This document shows, one piece after another, positions 15,162-15,913 of a DNA stretch of 15,913 bases; the stretch's first letter is position 1, and each line of letters opens with the position of its first letter. Source of the DNA: an uncultured Aquincola sp. (GTDB taxonomy: Bacteria; Pseudomonadota; Gammaproteobacteria; Burkholderiales; Burkholderiaceae); the NCBI GenBank assembly GCA_937883885.1, contig CAKZXL010000917.1, positions 1 to 15,913 on the forward strand, in the 5' to 3' direction. The notes beneath the pieces are model-generated. The model was given only the letters and a program-made list of their open reading frames with translations, was not told where the DNA came from and made no database searches. The position numbers were made by a program, and so were the translations under genes.

Positions 15162-15913
15162 ATGATTCTTGCGCAAGAACCCAGCCTTGGCGCCGACGCG
15201 GGCCCTGGCGCCGCAGGCAGCCTGCGGACGCACGCCGACCAGCCCGCCACCTTCGAGGGGCCGCGGCCCACGGTGGTGTTTCACTGCATCGACCCCTGCC
15301 GCGAAGGCGGGCACGACCACCGCACCAAGGCCTCGGTGGCGCATGCGCTGGCCGACCTGCTGGGGCTGCCCTTCGGCGGTTTCTACCGCTCGGCCGCCCG
15401 GCCCGAAGGCCCGCTGTTCTTCGTGCCCAGCGAAACCCTCACCAGCGTGGCCGATGCGCGCGAGCTGGGCATCGAGCATGGTGACCACCTGTTCGGCGGC
15501 GTGGTGCCGCGCGACTTCGTGGCCACCAAGCTGGTGTCGCATGGCCTGGTGCACCCGAACGCCACCGCGCCTGAAGGCTGGCAGGCCGCCCATGGCGAAG
15601 CCATCCAGTCTGTGACCCTGCCGGGCTATTCGGTCTTCAGCGCTGAAGACGCCCTGGTGGCGGCCGAGCGGCTGCTGGCCCACGGCAGCATGCGGCTGAA
15701 AAAGCCCGACGGCGTGGGCGGCCTGGGTCAGCAGGTGATGCAGCACATCGACGAACTGCGCCAATGGCTGGCCGAGACCGACCCCGAGGTGCTGCGCACC
15801 CACGGCGTGGTGCTGGAGCGCAACCTGCGCCAGGTCGAGACGCTCAGCGTCGGCCAGGTCAAGGCCGGCCCGCTGATGGCCAGCTACGTGGGCACCCAGC
15901 AGCTCACCACCAA
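15162..15913 (+). CDS. DUF3182 family protein, partial (3' end beyond the window)
   Basis: An open frame of 250 codons plus 2 bases that runs off the window without a stop. It begins with a good ribosome binding site (GGGAG, 6 bp spacing). After about 35 variable residues comes TVVFHCIDPCREGGHDHRTK, then LPFGGFYRSA, LFFVPSETLT, the segment HGDHLFGGVVPRDFVATKLV, LPGYSVFSAEDALVAAERLL and RLKKPDGVGGLGQQV (178-192). This matches my memory of the DUF3182 family. The Lys-rich, glycine-rich RLKKPDGVGGLGQ segment in front of a long alpha/beta stretch resembles the ATP-grasp nucleotide-binding loop, so ligase-like chemistry is possible; that is an inference. No signal peptide is visible. It lies 109 bp after the DUF3422 gene on the same strand and appears to have its own promoter region. 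Confidence 0.8.
   Translation, partial: MILAQEPSLGADAGPGAAGSLRTHADQPATFEGPRPTVVFHCIDPCREGGHDHRTKASVAHALADLLGLPFGGFYRSAARPEGPLFFVPSETLTSVADARELGIEHGDHLFGGVVPRDFVATKLVSHGLVHPNATAPEGWQAAHGEAIQSVTLPGYSVFSAEDALVAAERLLAHGSMRLKKPDGVGGLGQQVMQHIDELRQWLAETDPEVLRTHGVVLERNLRQVETLSVGQVKAGPLMASYVGTQQLTT

Noticed and set aside
1..15913. CRISPR arrays, tRNA or rRNA genes, insertion sequences, toxin-antitoxin or phage-defence genes
   Set aside because: I looked for regular repeats, cloverleaf patterns, transposase motifs and typical defence domains and found none. The window is ordinary metabolic and stress-related gene content.

Overview
The window is a very GC-rich (about 70% by eye), densely coding stretch of a bacterial chromosome. 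Codon use (GC-ending almost throughout), gene families (DUF3422, DUF3182, M20 amidohydrolase beside a LysR regulator) and sequence style suggest a betaproteobacterium of the order Burkholderiales, probably near Rubrivivax, Leptothrix or Comamonadaceae-type genera. This is an inference from families and composition, not a database match. I see no tRNA, rRNA, CRISPR array, insertion sequence or phage gene.

Layout. (1) 11-2230, plus strand: a LysR-type regulator, then an M20/hippurate-hydrolase-type amidohydrolase, separated by 126 bp that carry short palindromes. (2) 2255-8491, minus strand, transcribed right to left: glgC, treZ, treY. glgC and treZ overlap by ATGA; treY follows after 31 bp. 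GlgC makes ADP-glucose for alpha-1,4-glucan synthesis. TreY turns the reducing end of a glucan into a trehalosyl end and TreZ releases free trehalose. The unit links glucan supply to trehalose release. It is bounded by a convergent gene on one side and a divergent promoter region on the other, so glgA, glgB, glgX/treX and malQ are not part of it. (3) 8492-8841: a 350-bp divergent intergenic region with a near-perfect dyad, TCCCGGG-AA-CCCGGGA. (4) 8842-12730, plus strand: three tightly overlapping genes for a molybdenum hydroxylase of the xanthine oxidase family, in the order [2Fe-2S] subunit, FAD subunit with a four-cysteine insertion, molybdopterin subunit. This matches the PaoABC (YagTSR) aldehyde oxidoreductase type, but no Tat signal is visible and no XdhC/PaoD-type maturation gene follows. 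(5) 12731-12942: an intergenic region with two strong dyads. (6) 12943-13212: a small GlsB/YeaQ/YmgE-family membrane protein. (7) 13213-13293: two back-to-back perfect hairpins between convergent genes. (8) 13294-13581, minus strand: a 95-residue membrane protein I do not recognise, divergent from (9) 13697-15052, a DUF3422 protein with two C-terminal membrane segments. (10) 15162 to the window end: the first 250 codons of a DUF3182-type gene, cut by the window edge.

Most of the window is ordinary core or accessory metabolism. The parts least explained by known biology are the DUF3422/small membrane protein pair, the DUF3182 gene with an ATP-grasp-like glycine-rich motif, and the clustered dyads at gene boundaries. 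I did not find convincing evidence for a wholly new system.
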